DNA of 64,000 bases from Dyella silvae (GTDB lineage: Bacteria; Pseudomonadota; Gammaproteobacteria; Xanthomonadales; Rhodanobacteraceae). Location: positions 186,001 through 250,000 of the forward strand of contig NZ_JAPJBQ010000007.1 of assembly GCF_026421305.1 (NCBI RefSeq), written 5' to 3'. Shown one piece after another: positions 7,452-16,430 of this stretch. The position numbers were made by a program, and so were the translations under genes. The notes below the pieces were generated by a model. The model had not been told where the DNA came from, did not search any database, and was given only the letters and a program-made list of their open reading frames with translations. Numbering within the stretch: the first letter of the stretch is position 1; each line of letters opens with the position of its first letter.

Positions 7452-8546
7452 ATGCGCAAGCTGATGTTCGCCTTGTCCGGTTTGCTTGCGATGCATGCGG
7501 CCGTTGCCGCACCGCAATTGGACAAGCTGACGCTGCCCAAGGGCTTCCATGTCGCTGTCTATTCGGACCAGGTGCCCAACGCACGCGAAATAACGCTGGG
7601 TGCCAAGGGCACCGTGTTCGTGGGATCGAACAGCGCAGGCAAGGTCTATGCGCTCACCGACAGCAAGGGCGATGGTCATGCCGACCAGGTGCGGGTGATT
7701 GCCAGCGGTTTGCAGTTGCCAGTGGGCGTGGCGTTCAAAGAGGGTGATCTGTACATCTCCGCGGTCAGCAAGATCCTCGTGCTGCGTGACATCGAGCATC
7801 ATCTGGACCATCCGCCGAAACCCGAGATCGTCTACGACAAGTTTCCCACCGAGACGCATCACGGTTGGAAGTTCATTGCGTTCGGACCGGATGGCAAGCT
7901 CTACGTGCCCATCGGCGCGCCCTGCAACGTCTGCGACAAGGGCAAGGACTACGCCAAGCTCACACGCATGAATGCTGACGGCAGCGGGTTGGAAGACGTG
8001 GCCTACGGCATCCGCAACACCGTGGGTTTCGACTGGCAGCCGGGTACGAAACAGCTGTGGTTCACCGACAACGGGCGCGACCTGATGGGCGACGACATGC
8101 CCAGCGACGAGCTCAACAAACTCAGTCATGCCGGTGAGCATTTCGGCTTTCCATATTGTCACCAGGGCGACACGCTCGATCCGGAGTTCGGCCAGGGCAA
8201 GCGTTGCAGCGATTACACGCCGCCCGTGCTCAAACTCGGCGCGCACGTCGCATCGCTCGGCATGCGCTTCTACGAAGGTGCGCAGTTTCCGGCCAGCTAC
8301 AAAGGCGCCATCATCATCGCTGAGCATGGCTCGTGGAACCGCACCAAGAAATCCGGTTATCGCGTGATGACAGTGCGCCTCAACGGGGACAAGGTCGTTT
8401 CCTACGAACCCTTGCTCGACGGCTTCCAGCAGGATGAAAAAGCGTGGGGCAGGCCGGCTGACGTGCAGCCGCTTCCCGATGGCAGCCTGCTGGTCAGCGA
8501 TGATCTCGCCGGCGCGGTCTATCGCGTGACTTACCAGAAACCCTGA
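7452..8546 (+). CDS. Secreted sorbosone/glucose-dehydrogenase-like beta-propeller protein
   Basis: A 364-residue protein with a signal peptide (MRKLMFALSGLLAMHAAVAA). It then has the six-bladed GSDH/L-sorbosone dehydrogenase propeller: 'LPKGFHVAVYSDQVPNAREITLGAKGTVFVGS', 'HHGWKFIAFGPDGKLYVPIGAPCNVCDKG', 'GIRNTVGFDWQP' and 'ELNKLSHAGEHFGFPYCHQG'. Relatives bind PQQ and oxidise sugars in the periplasm; PQQ binding here is inferred. Cysteines in 'APCNVCDKG' and 'PYCHQG...KRCSDY' may form disulfides. An upstream in-frame ATG at 7437 would add five residues ahead of the signal peptide. Confidence 0.88.
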   Translation: MRKLMFALSGLLAMHAAVAAPQLDKLTLPKGFHVAVYSDQVPNAREITLGAKGTVFVGSNSAGKVYALTDSKGDGHADQVRVIASGLQLPVGVAFKEGDLYISAVSKILVLRDIEHHLDHPPKPEIVYDKFPTETHHGWKFIAFGPDGKLYVPIGAPCNVCDKGKDYAKLTRMNADGSGLEDVAYGIRNTVGFDWQPGTKQLWFTDNGRDLMGDDMPSDELNKLSHAGEHFGFPYCHQGDTLDPEFGQGKRCSDYTPPVLKLGAHVASLGMRFYEGAQFPASYKGAIIIAEHGSWNRTKKSGYRVMTVRLNGDKVVSYEPLLDGFQQDEKAWGRPADVQPLPDGSLLVSDDLAGAVYRVTYQKP

Positions 8547-8592
8547 CGTCCGCCACCGGCGACGCCACACACGCTTTAACAGGAGAACCGCC

Positions 8593-9213
8593 TTGCAACT
8601 GCGTAGCGACAACTTCGAACACAGTCAGCCGATTCCCGCGCCACTTGCCTTCGGCAAGCCAGGCGCGCCGGTTGCGTTGTCGGATAACCTGAGCCCGCAT
8701 CTGGCGTGGAAAGACGCACCACTCGCCACGCGCTCCTTCGTACTTACTTGCATCGACTTTGACGTGCCGAGCAAGCCCGACGACGTCAACAAGGAAGGCC
8801 GTACGGTGCCGGCGGATTTGCCCCGCGTGGAGTTCGTGCACTGGCTGATGGCCAATATTCCGGTGGAATGCGGCGAGCTGGCCGAAGGCGCGTGCAGCGA
8901 CGGCATCGTGCCGCGCGGTAAGCGCGCGCCCTATGGCCCGCCCGGCAGCGTGCAAGGCATCAACGACTACACCGGCTGGTTCGCCGGCGACGCCGACATG
9001 GGCGGCGAGTATCTCGGCTATGACGGCCCGTGTCCGCCGTGGAACGATGCCATCGTGCACCACTACCACTTTCGCCTGTACGCGCTGGATGTCGACAGTC
9101 TCAAGCTCGCGGACGGTTTTACCGTTGCCGAGCTGCGTGCGGCGATGGACGGCCATGTGCTGGCCGAGGCCGAGCTGATGGGAACCTATACGCTCAATCC
9201 CGCATTGGGTTGA
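8593..9213 (+). CDS. YbhB/YbcL-family PEBP protein
   Basis: A 206-residue phosphatidylethanolamine-binding-protein homologue (Raf-kinase-inhibitor-like) of the bacterial YbhB/YbcL group. Family signatures are 'NLSPHLAWKDAPLATRSFVLTCIDFDVP', 'EFVHWLMANIP' and 'YDGPCPPWNDAIVHHYHFRLYALD'. It uses a TTG start at 8593: AGGAGA lies eight bases upstream and no ATG fits. It may be co-transcribed with the preceding propeller gene (46-base gap). Ligand and role are unknown. Confidence 0.88.
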   Translation: MQLRSDNFEHSQPIPAPLAFGKPGAPVALSDNLSPHLAWKDAPLATRSFVLTCIDFDVPSKPDDVNKEGRTVPADLPRVEFVHWLMANIPVECGELAEGACSDGIVPRGKRAPYGPPGSVQGINDYTGWFAGDADMGGEYLGYDGPCPPWNDAIVHHYHFRLYALDVDSLKLADGFTVAELRAAMDGHVLAEAELMGTYTLNPALG

Positions 9214-9218
9214 GAGCC

Positions 9219-9261
9219 GCTGGCAAAACGACTGCGCGGCCGCTCGCTACGTTTTGTCAGC
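9219..9261. terminator. Possible terminator-like hairpin after the PEBP gene
   Basis: A 12-bp stem with one mismatch (9219-9230 with 9250-9261) and a 19-base loop starts six bases past the PEBP stop. It has no T tract beyond the stem, so factor-independent termination is uncertain. Confidence 0.35.
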
Positions 9262-9399
9262 GACCCCAGGGCGTTGGTTGAGGCAGCGTGAATGGCGCGC
9301 AACGGCGTGTTGACGGCGCGCCAATTTCACGCCCGCAAGGCAGGCGCTGTGGATGAATGGCAACGGGGCGATACGCTGCCCCGTCGAGAGGAACGCACC

Positions 9400-9555
9400 A
9401 TGCTCCATTACGCCCTGGTATTTCTGGTTATCGCCATCATTGCTGCCCTGTTTGGGTTCACCGGCATTGCCGGTACGGCGGCAGGCATTGCGAAGATTCT
9501 GTTCGTCATCTTCCTGATCCTTGCCGTGATCGCCTTCTTTCGCCGCACAAGCTGA
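9400..9555 (+). CDS. DUF1328 small membrane protein
   Basis: A 51-residue protein made of two hydrophobic helices ('[44 protein letters not shown]') and a short basic tail. This is the whole DUF1328/YtjA-type family fold. The ATG at 9400 is preceded by GAGAGGAA. Members are often induced by envelope or osmotic stress and lie next to ElaB/YqjD-like genes, as here. The exact function is unknown. Confidence 0.9.
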   Translation: MLHYALVFLVIAIIAALFGFTGIAGTAAGIAKILFVIFLILAVIAFFRRTS

Positions 9556-9645
9556 GCGCCGGCGCGCAGGGTCTTGCCCCAACCGGTGCGCGCCCGGCTG
9601 ATCAGATTGGTAAAGTGGATCCCCCCCGCCTCATCGGAGAACGTC

Positions 9646-10011
9646 ATGAACAAGCAAGTCCAGGCGCATGAGGAAAACAGTGCCGCCGAGCGCATCGAGG
9701 AGCGCGCCGAACGCATCAAGCAGGCCACCTCCAGCGCCGTATCGAGCACCAAGGAAGCCGTGGAACGCGCCGCGGACCAAGTCGAGGAGCGTCTGCACCA
9801 GGCCACCGACAAAGCGGCCGATGCCGCCACGCGCGCCAGCGCCAAGGCCGATGAATACCGCCAGCGCGGACGCGATGCCTACGGTGACGCCAAGGATCGC
9901 GCCGACGAATGGCTGGAGCTGGCCCGTGAGTACGTGCGTGAGAAGCCCGTGCAGTCCGTGGCCATTGCCCTTGGCGCAGGCTGGCTGCTGGGCCGCATAC
10001 TCCGCCGCTAA
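9646..10011 (+). CDS. DUF883/ElaB-YqjD-family membrane-anchored protein
   Basis: A 121-residue protein with a long Ala/Glu/Lys-rich amphipathic helical region (residues 8-90) and a C-terminal 'EKPVQSVAIALGAGWLLGRILRR' glycine-rich membrane anchor, the hallmark of ElaB/YqjD/YgaM proteins. In E. coli these C-tail-anchored proteins bind ribosomes in stationary phase. The ATG at 9646 follows CGGAGAA. It heads a tight run with the YqjE-like and 96-residue genes downstream. Confidence 0.88.
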   Translation: MNKQVQAHEENSAAERIEERAERIKQATSSAVSSTKEAVERAADQVEERLHQATDKAADAATRASAKADEYRQRGRDAYGDAKDRADEWLELAREYVREKPVQSVAIALGAGWLLGRILRR

Positions 10012-10034
10012 TTCACGCCATTTGAGGACAGCGG

Positions 10035-10496
10035 ATGGACCAGACCGGACGCGACGACGCGCCCGCCTCGCCTGACGAGACGCCGCCGGCACCGCCAGGC
10101 TTGTTGGAAGACCTGGGCCGGTTGGGCCGCGCGTTCCAGAAGCTGTTTGGCGCCCAGCTTCGTCTGCTGGCGACCGAGCTGGGGCTGGCGCGCGCCGCGG
10201 TTCACTGGCTGCTCGCCGCCGGCCTGGTAGCCACGGTGGCCGCCGTGGGTTTTGGCCTGACCCTGCTCGGTCTCATTGGCTGGCTGCTGGCCCAGTGGTT
10301 CGGGTCGTGGACCTGGGCGCTGATCGTGATGGCGCTGTTGGAGCTGGGCGTTCTGCTCGGCGCCATCGTGCTGTTCCGCCGTTGCATGCACTGGATGACC
10401 CTGCCCGCGACGCGCAGCGAGTGGAATGCGATCATGCAGGAGACCCTGCGTCGTCCCAAAACGCAGGAACCGTCCGGTCCGGAGGACAACCCATGA
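10035..10496 (+). CDS. Phage-holin-family / YqjE-like membrane protein
   Basis: A 153-residue protein with an acidic, Pro-rich N-terminus, an amphipathic helix ('GLLEDLGRLGRAFQKLFGAQLRLLATELGLARAA') and two transmembrane helices (about residues 57-80 and 88-115). This is the YqjE (holin superfamily III-like) layout. It is the usual partner of ElaB/YqjD genes. Its stop overlaps the next ATG by four bases. A role in envelope-stress physiology is inferred; no phage genes surround it. Confidence 0.85.
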   Translation: MDQTGRDDAPASPDETPPAPPGLLEDLGRLGRAFQKLFGAQLRLLATELGLARAAVHWLLAAGLVATVAAVGFGLTLLGLIGWLLAQWFGSWTWALIVMALLELGVLLGAIVLFRRCMHWMTLPATRSEWNAIMQETLRRPKTQEPSGPEDNP

Positions 10497-10783
10497 GCCT
10501 CGCCAAGCAACTGCATGCCGTGCGCACGGCAAAACAACGTGCGCAGGAAGCGCGCCACGAACTGGCCGTGCCGGCGCAGGCGCTGTTGTCGCGCGGCCAA
10601 CGTTATCCCCTGACCACGGTGGGCGCAGCCGCTGGCGCAGGCTTCGTGCTGGGTCAACTCAACGTGCACCCGCTGCGTGTACCGGGCCTGGGTGCTCTGA
10701 TGAGCGGCACGGCGGCTGAAGTGGTAGGACAGGTCACGCGCCTGCTCGCCGATTTCGCGCAAGATCAGTTCAACGCCTCATGA
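10493..10783 (+). CDS. Small protein of the YqjE operon, unknown function
   Basis: A 96-residue protein with a basic coiled-coil-like N-terminus ('MSLAKQLHAVRTAKQRAQEARHELA') and a Gly/Ala-rich hydrophobic segment ('TTVGAAAGAGFVLGQL', about residues 42-57). It overlaps the YqjE-like gene upstream (ATGA at 10493) and the AI-2E transporter downstream (ATGA at 10780). It occupies the place of yqjK in E. coli, but I see no secure sequence match. Confidence 0.8.
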   Translation: MSLAKQLHAVRTAKQRAQEARHELAVPAQALLSRGQRYPLTTVGAAAGAGFVLGQLNVHPLRVPGLGALMSGTAAEVVGQVTRLLADFAQDQFNAS

Positions 10784-11928
10784 GTGCATCTGGTTCAACG
10801 TCAACGCCCGCCACCTCGAGTGACGCGGCGCACTCCCCGGCATCCGCAACCCGGTCGCAGGCATACCGGCTGCAGCACGCACGTAGTGCGCGCAGCCATC
10901 TGCGGGCGATACGCATCGCGTTGAATCTACTGCTGGTGCTGGCGCTGATGTACACCATCACGCTGATCAAGGGCTTGCTGATACCGTTGGTGCTGGCCGC
11001 GTTCATCGGCCTGGCGCTCAACCCCATTGTCGCCAGCGGCGCGCGCCTGGGCCTGCCGCGCTGGCTGTGCGCCAGCGTGCTGATGTTGGCGTTGATTGCC
11101 GGCATTGGCACCGGCATCAGCGCACTCGCCACGCCGGCGCTTGGCTGGTTCCACGAGGCGCCCGTAGCCATCCGCGGTTTTGTGCCTAAATTGAAATCGG
11201 TGCTGCAGCCCATCGAGGCGGCAAGCCGCGCAACGCAAAGCCTGGTGACAGGACAAACGGTGCGTACGCCTGCGAGTTCGCCCGCCACCATGGCCATCAG
11301 CATGTGGGATGTCGTCGCCACTACGCCCAAGGTGCTGGCGGCTGTGCTCACGGTGGTGTTGCTGGTCTTCTTCTTCCTGATCTATGGCGATTTGCTGTTA
11401 CGCCGGCTCGTGGAGTCGGCGCCCAGTTTCGGCGTCAAACGCCATGCCGTGGCTATCGTGCGCAGCATTCAGACCGAAGTGTCGCGCTACATTCTCACCA
11501 CCACGCTGATCAACCTGATGTTGGGCGCGGTGACTGCCGGCATGCTGTGGCTGTATCACATGCCTGATCCCTTGCTATGGGGCGCGGTGGCCATGTTGGC
11601 CAACTTCATTCCCTATGTGGGTGCGATCACCACCACGACGGTGTTGGCGCTGGTGGGTCTGATGAATTTCAACGACGCCGGCCCGGCCTTGTTGCCGGCG
11701 CTGACCTTCGCGGGCATCACCGCCGTCGAGGGCAATCTGGTCACGCCGATGATCCAGGGCCGGCGCATGCGCCTGAGTCCTATCGCCATCCTGCTCTGGC
11801 TATTGATCTGGGGCTGGTTATGGGGCGTGCCTGGCGCGTTGCTGGCGGTGCCCATGCTCACCAGTTGCAAGCTGGTGGCGGAGCGTGTGCGCGGCTGGCG
11901 ATGGTTTGCGCAGATGGTGCAGCGCTGA
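10780..11928 (+). CDS. AI-2E family (PerM/TqsA-like) transporter
   Basis: A 382-residue polytopic membrane protein of the AI-2E exporter superfamily. Hydrophobic segments lie near residues 48-68, 72-92, 95-115, then after a cytoplasmic loop at 175-200, 235-260, 265-290, 300-325 and 335-360. The family signature 'GAVAMLANFIPYVGAITTTTVLALVGLM' and the late 'LLWLLIWGWLWGVPGALLAVPML' are both present. Export of a small molecule or proton-coupled antiport is inferred. The start overlaps the preceding gene and the stop touches the following GNAT start (TGATG), so translation is chained. Confidence 0.9.
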   Translation: MSASGSTSTPATSSDAAHSPASATRSQAYRLQHARSARSHLRAIRIALNLLLVLALMYTITLIKGLLIPLVLAAFIGLALNPIVASGARLGLPRWLCASVLMLALIAGIGTGISALATPALGWFHEAPVAIRGFVPKLKSVLQPIEAASRATQSLVTGQTVRTPASSPATMAISMWDVVATTPKVLAAVLTVVLLVFFFLIYGDLLLRRLVESAPSFGVKRHAVAIVRSIQTEVSRYILTTTLINLMLGAVTAGMLWLYHMPDPLLWGAVAMLANFIPYVGAITTTTVLALVGLMNFNDAGPALLPALTFAGITAVEGNLVTPMIQGRRMRLSPIAILLWLLIWGWLWGVPGALLAVPMLTSCKLVAERVRGWRWFAQMVQR

Positions 11929-12386
11929 TGCAGGCAGTCACGGTCCGGTTCGTGACAGAGGCGGACTTCGATGCGTGGAAACCGCTGTGGGATGGCTACA
12001 ACGCCTTTTACGGGCGTAGCGGCGATGCCGCCTTGCCCGACGAGTTCACGCGCATCGCCTGGTCGCGCTTTCTCGATCCGGACGAACCGATGCACGCACT
12101 GGTGGCCGAACGCGGCGGGCAACTGCTGGGCCTGGTGCATTACCTGTTTCATCGCAGCACGACTAACCCCGCCAACAGCTGCTACCTGCAGGATCTCTTC
12201 ACCGTGAAGGAAGCACGCGGGCTTGGCGTCGGTCGCGCGTTGATCGAAGCGGTCTATGCCCGGGCGCGCGACGCCGGCGCGGCGCGTGTGTACTGGCAGA
12301 CGCACGAAACCAATGCGACGGCCATGCAGCTTTACGACAACGTAGCCGAGAAGTCAGGGTTTATCGTGTATCGCAAGCCGCTGTAG
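11928..12386 (+). CDS. GNAT-family N-acetyltransferase
   Basis: A 152-residue GNAT enzyme. The acetyl-CoA loop is 'LFTVKEARGLGVGRALIEAVY' (motif A, residues 87-107), preceded by the beta strand 'CYLQD' and followed by 'ARVYWQTHETNATAMQLYDNVAEKSGFIVYRK'. It starts at the ATG overlapping the transporter stop by one base. The acceptor substrate is unknown. Confidence 0.88.
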   Translation: MQAVTVRFVTEADFDAWKPLWDGYNAFYGRSGDAALPDEFTRIAWSRFLDPDEPMHALVAERGGQLLGLVHYLFHRSTTNPANSCYLQDLFTVKEARGLGVGRALIEAVYARARDAGAARVYWQTHETNATAMQLYDNVAEKSGFIVYRKPL

Positions 12387-12420
12387 CATCGCGAAACGTT
12401 CATCCGGGACAGGATTTCCG

Positions 12421-13383
12421 ATGTCTGCCGTATCGCCTCGTTCGACGCGCATGGTCCGTCTGCTGACACGTACGGCTACTGCAACGATGCTTCTCCTCGG
12501 CTGTGGCTTGCCGATCGCCGTTACTGCGCAGACGCCCGGCGAGCACCCCTTGTGCGCAACGTCATCGGCCGCAGGCTATCCCGTCGTGACACATACGACG
12601 CTGGCGGGCGTGCCGGCCATCCTTCGTGTTCCCGAGCACATACGGAAGCCACCGGTGGTTCTGTGGCATGGCTTCGGTCCTCCCGCGAGCGAAGAGGCCA
12701 TGATGGAGGCGCTGCCGCTCGACGACGTGGACGCGGTGAAGGTCTATCTCGGCCTGCCGCTGTTCGGCGCGCGTGCACCAGCGGGTGGCAACAAGGAACT
12801 TGCTCGCCGCCAATCAGAGGATGTGGGATTGCAGGTGTTCAAGCCTGTGGTTGCCGGCGCGGGCGATGAGTTACCGGGCGTTGTCGCTGCTCTGCAAAGC
12901 GGTGCCTGCATGACCAAAGGCGGGGCCATCGATCTGGTCGGCTTTTCGGCAGGCGGAGCGGCGGCCTTGTACGCGCTGTCACAGGGCGGGGTGCATGTAG
13001 CTGCCGCCGTGCTGATCAACACCTCCACCGGTCTGAGCGCGTCAGTGCAGGCCTATGAACATGCCACCCACCAGACCTACGCGTGGTCGCCGGCATCGCG
13101 TGAGCTCGCGCAGAAAACCGACGCGGCCGGCCGCGTGGCGGATATTGCCGGTGCACATCCGGCGTTGCTCTTCGTTACCGGCACGGCCGATAAGGTGATC
13201 GACACCGACGCGATAGCCGACGTGTATAAAAAGCTGAAGCCGTACTACCGGAACGATGATGCACGGCTTCAGTGGAAGGCGATGCCCGATATGCCGCATC
13301 AGTGGGCGGCCGACCCGCAATCGCTGGCCAGCATCCGCCAGGCCACGGGTGAATGGCTCAAGGGTTCCTCAACGCCTCAATGA
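12421..13383 (+). CDS. Secreted alpha/beta hydrolase
   Basis: A 320-residue protein with an N-terminal export signal ('MVRLLTRTATATMLLLGCGLPIAVTAQ'; the start may be the internal ATG at 12451). The hydrolase fold shows 'PPVVLWHGFGPPASEE', the nucleophile elbow GFSAGGA (Ser near 180), a late Asp region ('FVTGTADKVIDTDAI') and a C-terminal His ('MPDMPHQWAADP'). The 'LLGCG' in the signal leaves lipoprotein processing possible. Substrate unknown. Its 3' end overlaps the convergent PD40 gene by seven bases. Confidence 0.82.
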   Translation: MSAVSPRSTRMVRLLTRTATATMLLLGCGLPIAVTAQTPGEHPLCATSSAAGYPVVTHTTLAGVPAILRVPEHIRKPPVVLWHGFGPPASEEAMMEALPLDDVDAVKVYLGLPLFGARAPAGGNKELARRQSEDVGLQVFKPVVAGAGDELPGVVAALQSGACMTKGGAIDLVGFSAGGAAALYALSQGGVHVAAAVLINTSTGLSASVQAYEHATHQTYAWSPASRELAQKTDAAGRVADIAGAHPALLFVTGTADKVIDTDAIADVYKKLKPYYRNDDARLQWKAMPDMPHQWAADPQSLASIRQATGEWLKGSSTPQ

Positions 13384-14354
13384 TCGATGCCGTGCGACCT
13401 GAGCACGTCGCTGATATCGAACAACCAGAGATTGCGCGAGCCGTTGAGCGGTTCCTGCAACCGGTGTTGCAGGGAGGCAACATCATCGCGCGCTTTGGGA
13501 AAGCTCACTTCGGCTTGCCGATTGCTCGACACATACAGTTCGCCGAACTGGCGGCCCAATGACGGCGCGTTTTCCAGCGACGCCGAATTGACGTCGCCCG
13601 ACAGGTGCACGGGCTTGCCCCAGTGTCCGTCCGCATCGCGGAAGGCGATGTAGATATCGGCACTGCCCATCGAATCGCCTTCGTTACCGGCGTAGACCAG
13701 GAAGCGCTGTTGCGGATCGATGCTCGGGTCCATGCGGTTGTGCGCGACATCGCCCAGGTCGATGCGCTCCGGTGCCGCGTAGCCGCTCTTGCTGCGGCGA
13801 GCGACATAGATCTGGTAGGCCTTGCCCGAATCGCTGCGATGCGCGGAGAAATAGATATCGCCGTTGGCTGCAATCGATGGGTTGTAGATCATCGCGCCGT
13901 CGTTGAGTGCGCCATCCACGTGCATGGGCTTACCCCAATGTCCGTCCGGCTGCATGTCCACGTACCAGAGATTTTTACCGGGAAACGTTTGCCCCGCCAT
14001 CTCCGCCATCACCGGCACGCCACCGGGTTGCGGCGGCCTGTTGGAAACGAAGTAGAGGCGCTTGCCATCGGGCGACAGGGCCGGTTCCGAATCGTGCCAC
14101 TGGCCGGAGAACGGCACGACTTCTGGCGTGCTCCAGCCGTCGCCAGCGCGGTGGGTGACGAGGATGGTGTCATCCTTCTCGGCGAAATCCGAGCGCATGA
14201 AGTACAGCGTGTTGTTGTCAGGACTCAGCGCGGCTGACGTCTCTTGCAGTCCGGTGGATATCACACCTGGCGCGAGCAGTTCGCCTGCCCATAGCGGGGC
14301 AGCGACCAGCGCAGCTAACAAGGACGTGACCAGCAAGAACGGCTTGGACGGCAT
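13377..14354 (-). CDS. Periplasmic PD40 (TolB-like) beta-propeller protein A
   Basis: A 325-residue protein with a signal peptide (MPSKPFLLVTSLLAALVAAPLWA). WD40-like PD40 repeats follow: 'TSAALSPDNNTLYFMRSD', 'SEPALSPDGKRLYFVSNRP', 'YNPSIAANGDIYFSAHR' and 'MDPSIDPQQRFLVYAG'. It is a paralogue of the protein at 16431-17393; both share the FSGxWxDxxPxxxPDG block. It is the last gene of a same-strand block with a LytR-type regulator and LytS-type kinase. Ligand recognition or carbohydrate binding is possible; no enzymatic motif is visible. Confidence 0.85.
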   Translation of the reverse strand: MPSKPFLLVTSLLAALVAAPLWAGELLAPGVISTGLQETSAALSPDNNTLYFMRSDFAEKDDTILVTHRAGDGWSTPEVVPFSGQWHDSEPALSPDGKRLYFVSNRPPQPGGVPVMAEMAGQTFPGKNLWYVDMQPDGHWGKPMHVDGALNDGAMIYNPSIAANGDIYFSAHRSDSGKAYQIYVARRSKSGYAAPERIDLGDVAHNRMDPSIDPQQRFLVYAGNEGDSMGSADIYIAFRDADGHWGKPVHLSGDVNSASLENAPSLGRQFGELYVSSNRQAEVSFPKARDDVASLQHRLQEPLNGSRNLWLFDISDVLRSHGIDH

Positions 14355-14484
14355 GCACGACGCTCCTTCAGAGGTGGGGACGGTGAAGTGGCATCAGCAT
14401 GAGCAGGGCGGCATGCCTTCGCAGCAGCTTTGTGATCGGCGGTGGCGCCCGCGTGACAAGCGGTTGCTGTCAGCGTGCCGGCGG

Positions 14485-15249
14485 TCAGGCCATGCCGAGT
14501 GCGCGGCGCGCCTGCGCACGAAAGCGCCGGCTCAGGCTGAGCCGCGTGCCATCCTGCAACACCACCTCCGCACTGCCCTGAAAGAGCGGGTGCACTTCGC
14601 GGATGCGTTCCACATTCACCGCGATGCCGCGATGGATGCGCAGGAACCGGCCAGGATCGAGCACGCCGAGCAGATGCCGCAGCGATTCGCGATGCAGATA
14701 GGTCGCTGTACCCGCGTGGATGTGCACGTAATTGCCGTCAGCGCGAATCCAGTCGATATCGTTGGCGGCAACGACACGAATGTGTTCGCCCTGTTGCACG
14801 CTGAGCCGTTGGAGGTAGGGCGAAGCCGCGGGCGCAGGGGCCGTTGTGCTTGATACGGCCGAGGTCACCTGCAGCCCATGCCAATGGCGGCGCACGCGTG
14901 CCATGGCCTGATCAAAGCGTTCCTGGTCGATCGGCTTGAGCACGTAGTCGATGGCATTGGCGTCGAACGCGCGCAAGGCGTGTTGCCCGTAGGCGGTCGC
15001 AAACACCACCATGGGTAAGTTACCGCGCTTCATGCCGTGCAATAGTTTGAACCCATCCATGCCCGGCATGCGGATATCGAGAAACAGCAGATCCGGCTCA
15101 AGGGCCTCGATGGCCTGCCGTGCTTCGCCTGCATTGGCGCATTCGCCCACGATGGCGACGTCGTCGTGCGCGGCAAGCGCCTGCCGTATCGCCAGGCGTG
15201 CCAGCATTTCGTCGTCGACCAATAGCGTGCGGATGAGCGGCCGGTTCAT
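14485..15249 (-). CDS. LytTR-family response regulator
   Basis: A 254-residue regulator. The receiver domain spans residues 1-120, with acidic pair 'LLVDDE' near residue 10, phospho-acceptor Asp in 'LLFLDIRMPGMDG' (about residue 55), Thr/Ala switch 'VVFATAY' and Lys in 'YVLKPI'. A linker leads to a LytTR DNA-binding domain ('DIDWIRADGNYVHIHAG', 'RESLRHLLGVLDPGRFLRIHRGIAVN'). The ATG at 15249 overlaps the kinase stop by four bases (ATGA); an ATG at 15258 is possible. Its target genes are unknown; the flanking PD40 genes are candidates. Confidence 0.93.
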   Translation of the reverse strand: MNRPLIRTLLVDDEMLARLAIRQALAAHDDVAIVGECANAGEARQAIEALEPDLLFLDIRMPGMDGFKLLHGMKRGNLPMVVFATAYGQHALRAFDANAIDYVLKPIDQERFDQAMARVRRHWHGLQVTSAVSSTTAPAPAASPYLQRLSVQQGEHIRVVAANDIDWIRADGNYVHIHAGTATYLHRESLRHLLGVLDPGRFLRIHRGIAVNVERIREVHPLFQGSAEVVLQDGTRLSLSRRFRAQARRALGMA

Positions 15250-16337
15250 GCGGCGCACTCCCGGAACGGAAAGCGCAACTCCACGCGCGTGCCGCCCTCC
15301 ACCTTGCGTTGCAGATCCACCGTGGCCGCCTCGCCGAACAACATGTCCAGCCGCGTGCGTGTGTTGCCAAGCCCGAGCCCGTCTTTTGGCCCTTCCGGCG
15401 GCAAGCCGATACCGTCGTCGTCCACACGCAGCAGCAGATCGTCGCCATCGCGACGGGTCACGATATGCAGCGTACCGCGCTCGGTCTTGTCGAGCAGGCC
15501 ATGGCGCAATGCGTTCTCCACCAGCGGCTGCAGGATCATGTTGGGCACCAGCGCACGCAGCGTGTCGGCTGATACATCCAGATGCGTGGTCAGGCGATCC
15601 TGAAAGCGCACCTGCTGGATGCCGAGATAGCAGTTGAGAAATTCAACCTCGCGCGACAGGGGCACCTGCTGCGCATGACGTTCCTCCAGCGTAAGCCGGA
15701 GAAAATCGCTGAGGCGGGCAATCATCTGCCGTGCCTGCACCGGGTCGGCCAACGCCAGCGCCGAAATCGCGTTGAGCGTGTTGAACAGAAAGTGCGGTTG
15801 CAACTGCACGCGCAGCGTTTGCAATTGTGATTGCACCAGCTGGGTTTCCAGTTGCGAACTGCGCAGCCGCTCGTCGCGCAGACGGCGCTGTGATTCCAGG
15901 GCACGCAGCACCACCAGCACCACGCCGTAGGTAAGCAAGCTCAGGTGGAAGTTGTACGCAAACTGCATGCGCGCGAAAGCGCCAAACGTCAGGCCGGGCC
16001 GTGTGGCGGGCGGTCCGCAGAGCGTCCAGTAGATACACATCACCAGGCCCACCTGCGTGGCGGCGAGCAGCACGCTGCTCGGCCCATGCACGGCCCAGAA
16101 CCGGCTCCAGCCGTCACCGCCGCCCTGGCGCCCAAGCCACGCCACCAGTGGTGTGAGCAGCATCCACAGATACGCGTTGGTGAGGTTCCAGGTAAGCGGC
16201 CGCGTCCAGGTGAACGCCTCGCCCTCGCTCATCATCGAAATCACCGAGCTCGCCGTGTACGACAGGGCGAGCACGGTCCATAGCGCGAAGACGAGCGCCC
16301 AGATCTTCCAGCGTGGTGCAGTCATCAGGTCGGACAC
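15246..16337 (-). CDS. LytS/YehU-type sensor histidine kinase
   Basis: A 363-residue membrane kinase. Four to five hydrophobic segments cover residues 10-150, without a recognisable extracytoplasmic sensor domain. A coiled linker leads to the His_kinase domain with the phospho-acceptor His in 'LQPHFLFNTLNA' (about residue 190). The ATPase has N-box 'ENALRHG' and G-box 'GLGLGNTRTRL'. It is coupled to the downstream LytTR regulator by a four-base overlap. The signal may reach it through the membrane helices or the adjacent PD40 proteins (inference). Confidence 0.93.
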   Translation of the reverse strand: MSDLMTAPRWKIWALVFALWTVLALSYTASSVISMMSEGEAFTWTRPLTWNLTNAYLWMLLTPLVAWLGRQGGGDGWSRFWAVHGPSSVLLAATQVGLVMCIYWTLCGPPATRPGLTFGAFARMQFAYNFHLSLLTYGVVLVVLRALESQRRLRDERLRSSQLETQLVQSQLQTLRVQLQPHFLFNTLNAISALALADPVQARQMIARLSDFLRLTLEERHAQQVPLSREVEFLNCYLGIQQVRFQDRLTTHLDVSADTLRALVPNMILQPLVENALRHGLLDKTERGTLHIVTRRDGDDLLLRVDDDGIGLPPEGPKDGLGLGNTRTRLDMLFGEAATVDLQRKVEGGTRVELRFPFRECAA

Positions 16338-16430
16338 GGTGGCCTCACCGGCATGAGCCGCGGTAGCGAACCGCGATAGTGTGGAAGCGGCGTCACTGCG
16401 GCGACAGTGCCTGAAGACGCAGGCTGGTCA

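Noticed and set aside
13377..13383. Overlap of hydrolase and PD40-A gene ends as an antisense regulatory feature
   Set aside because: A seven-base convergent overlap is common and gives no evidence of regulation.
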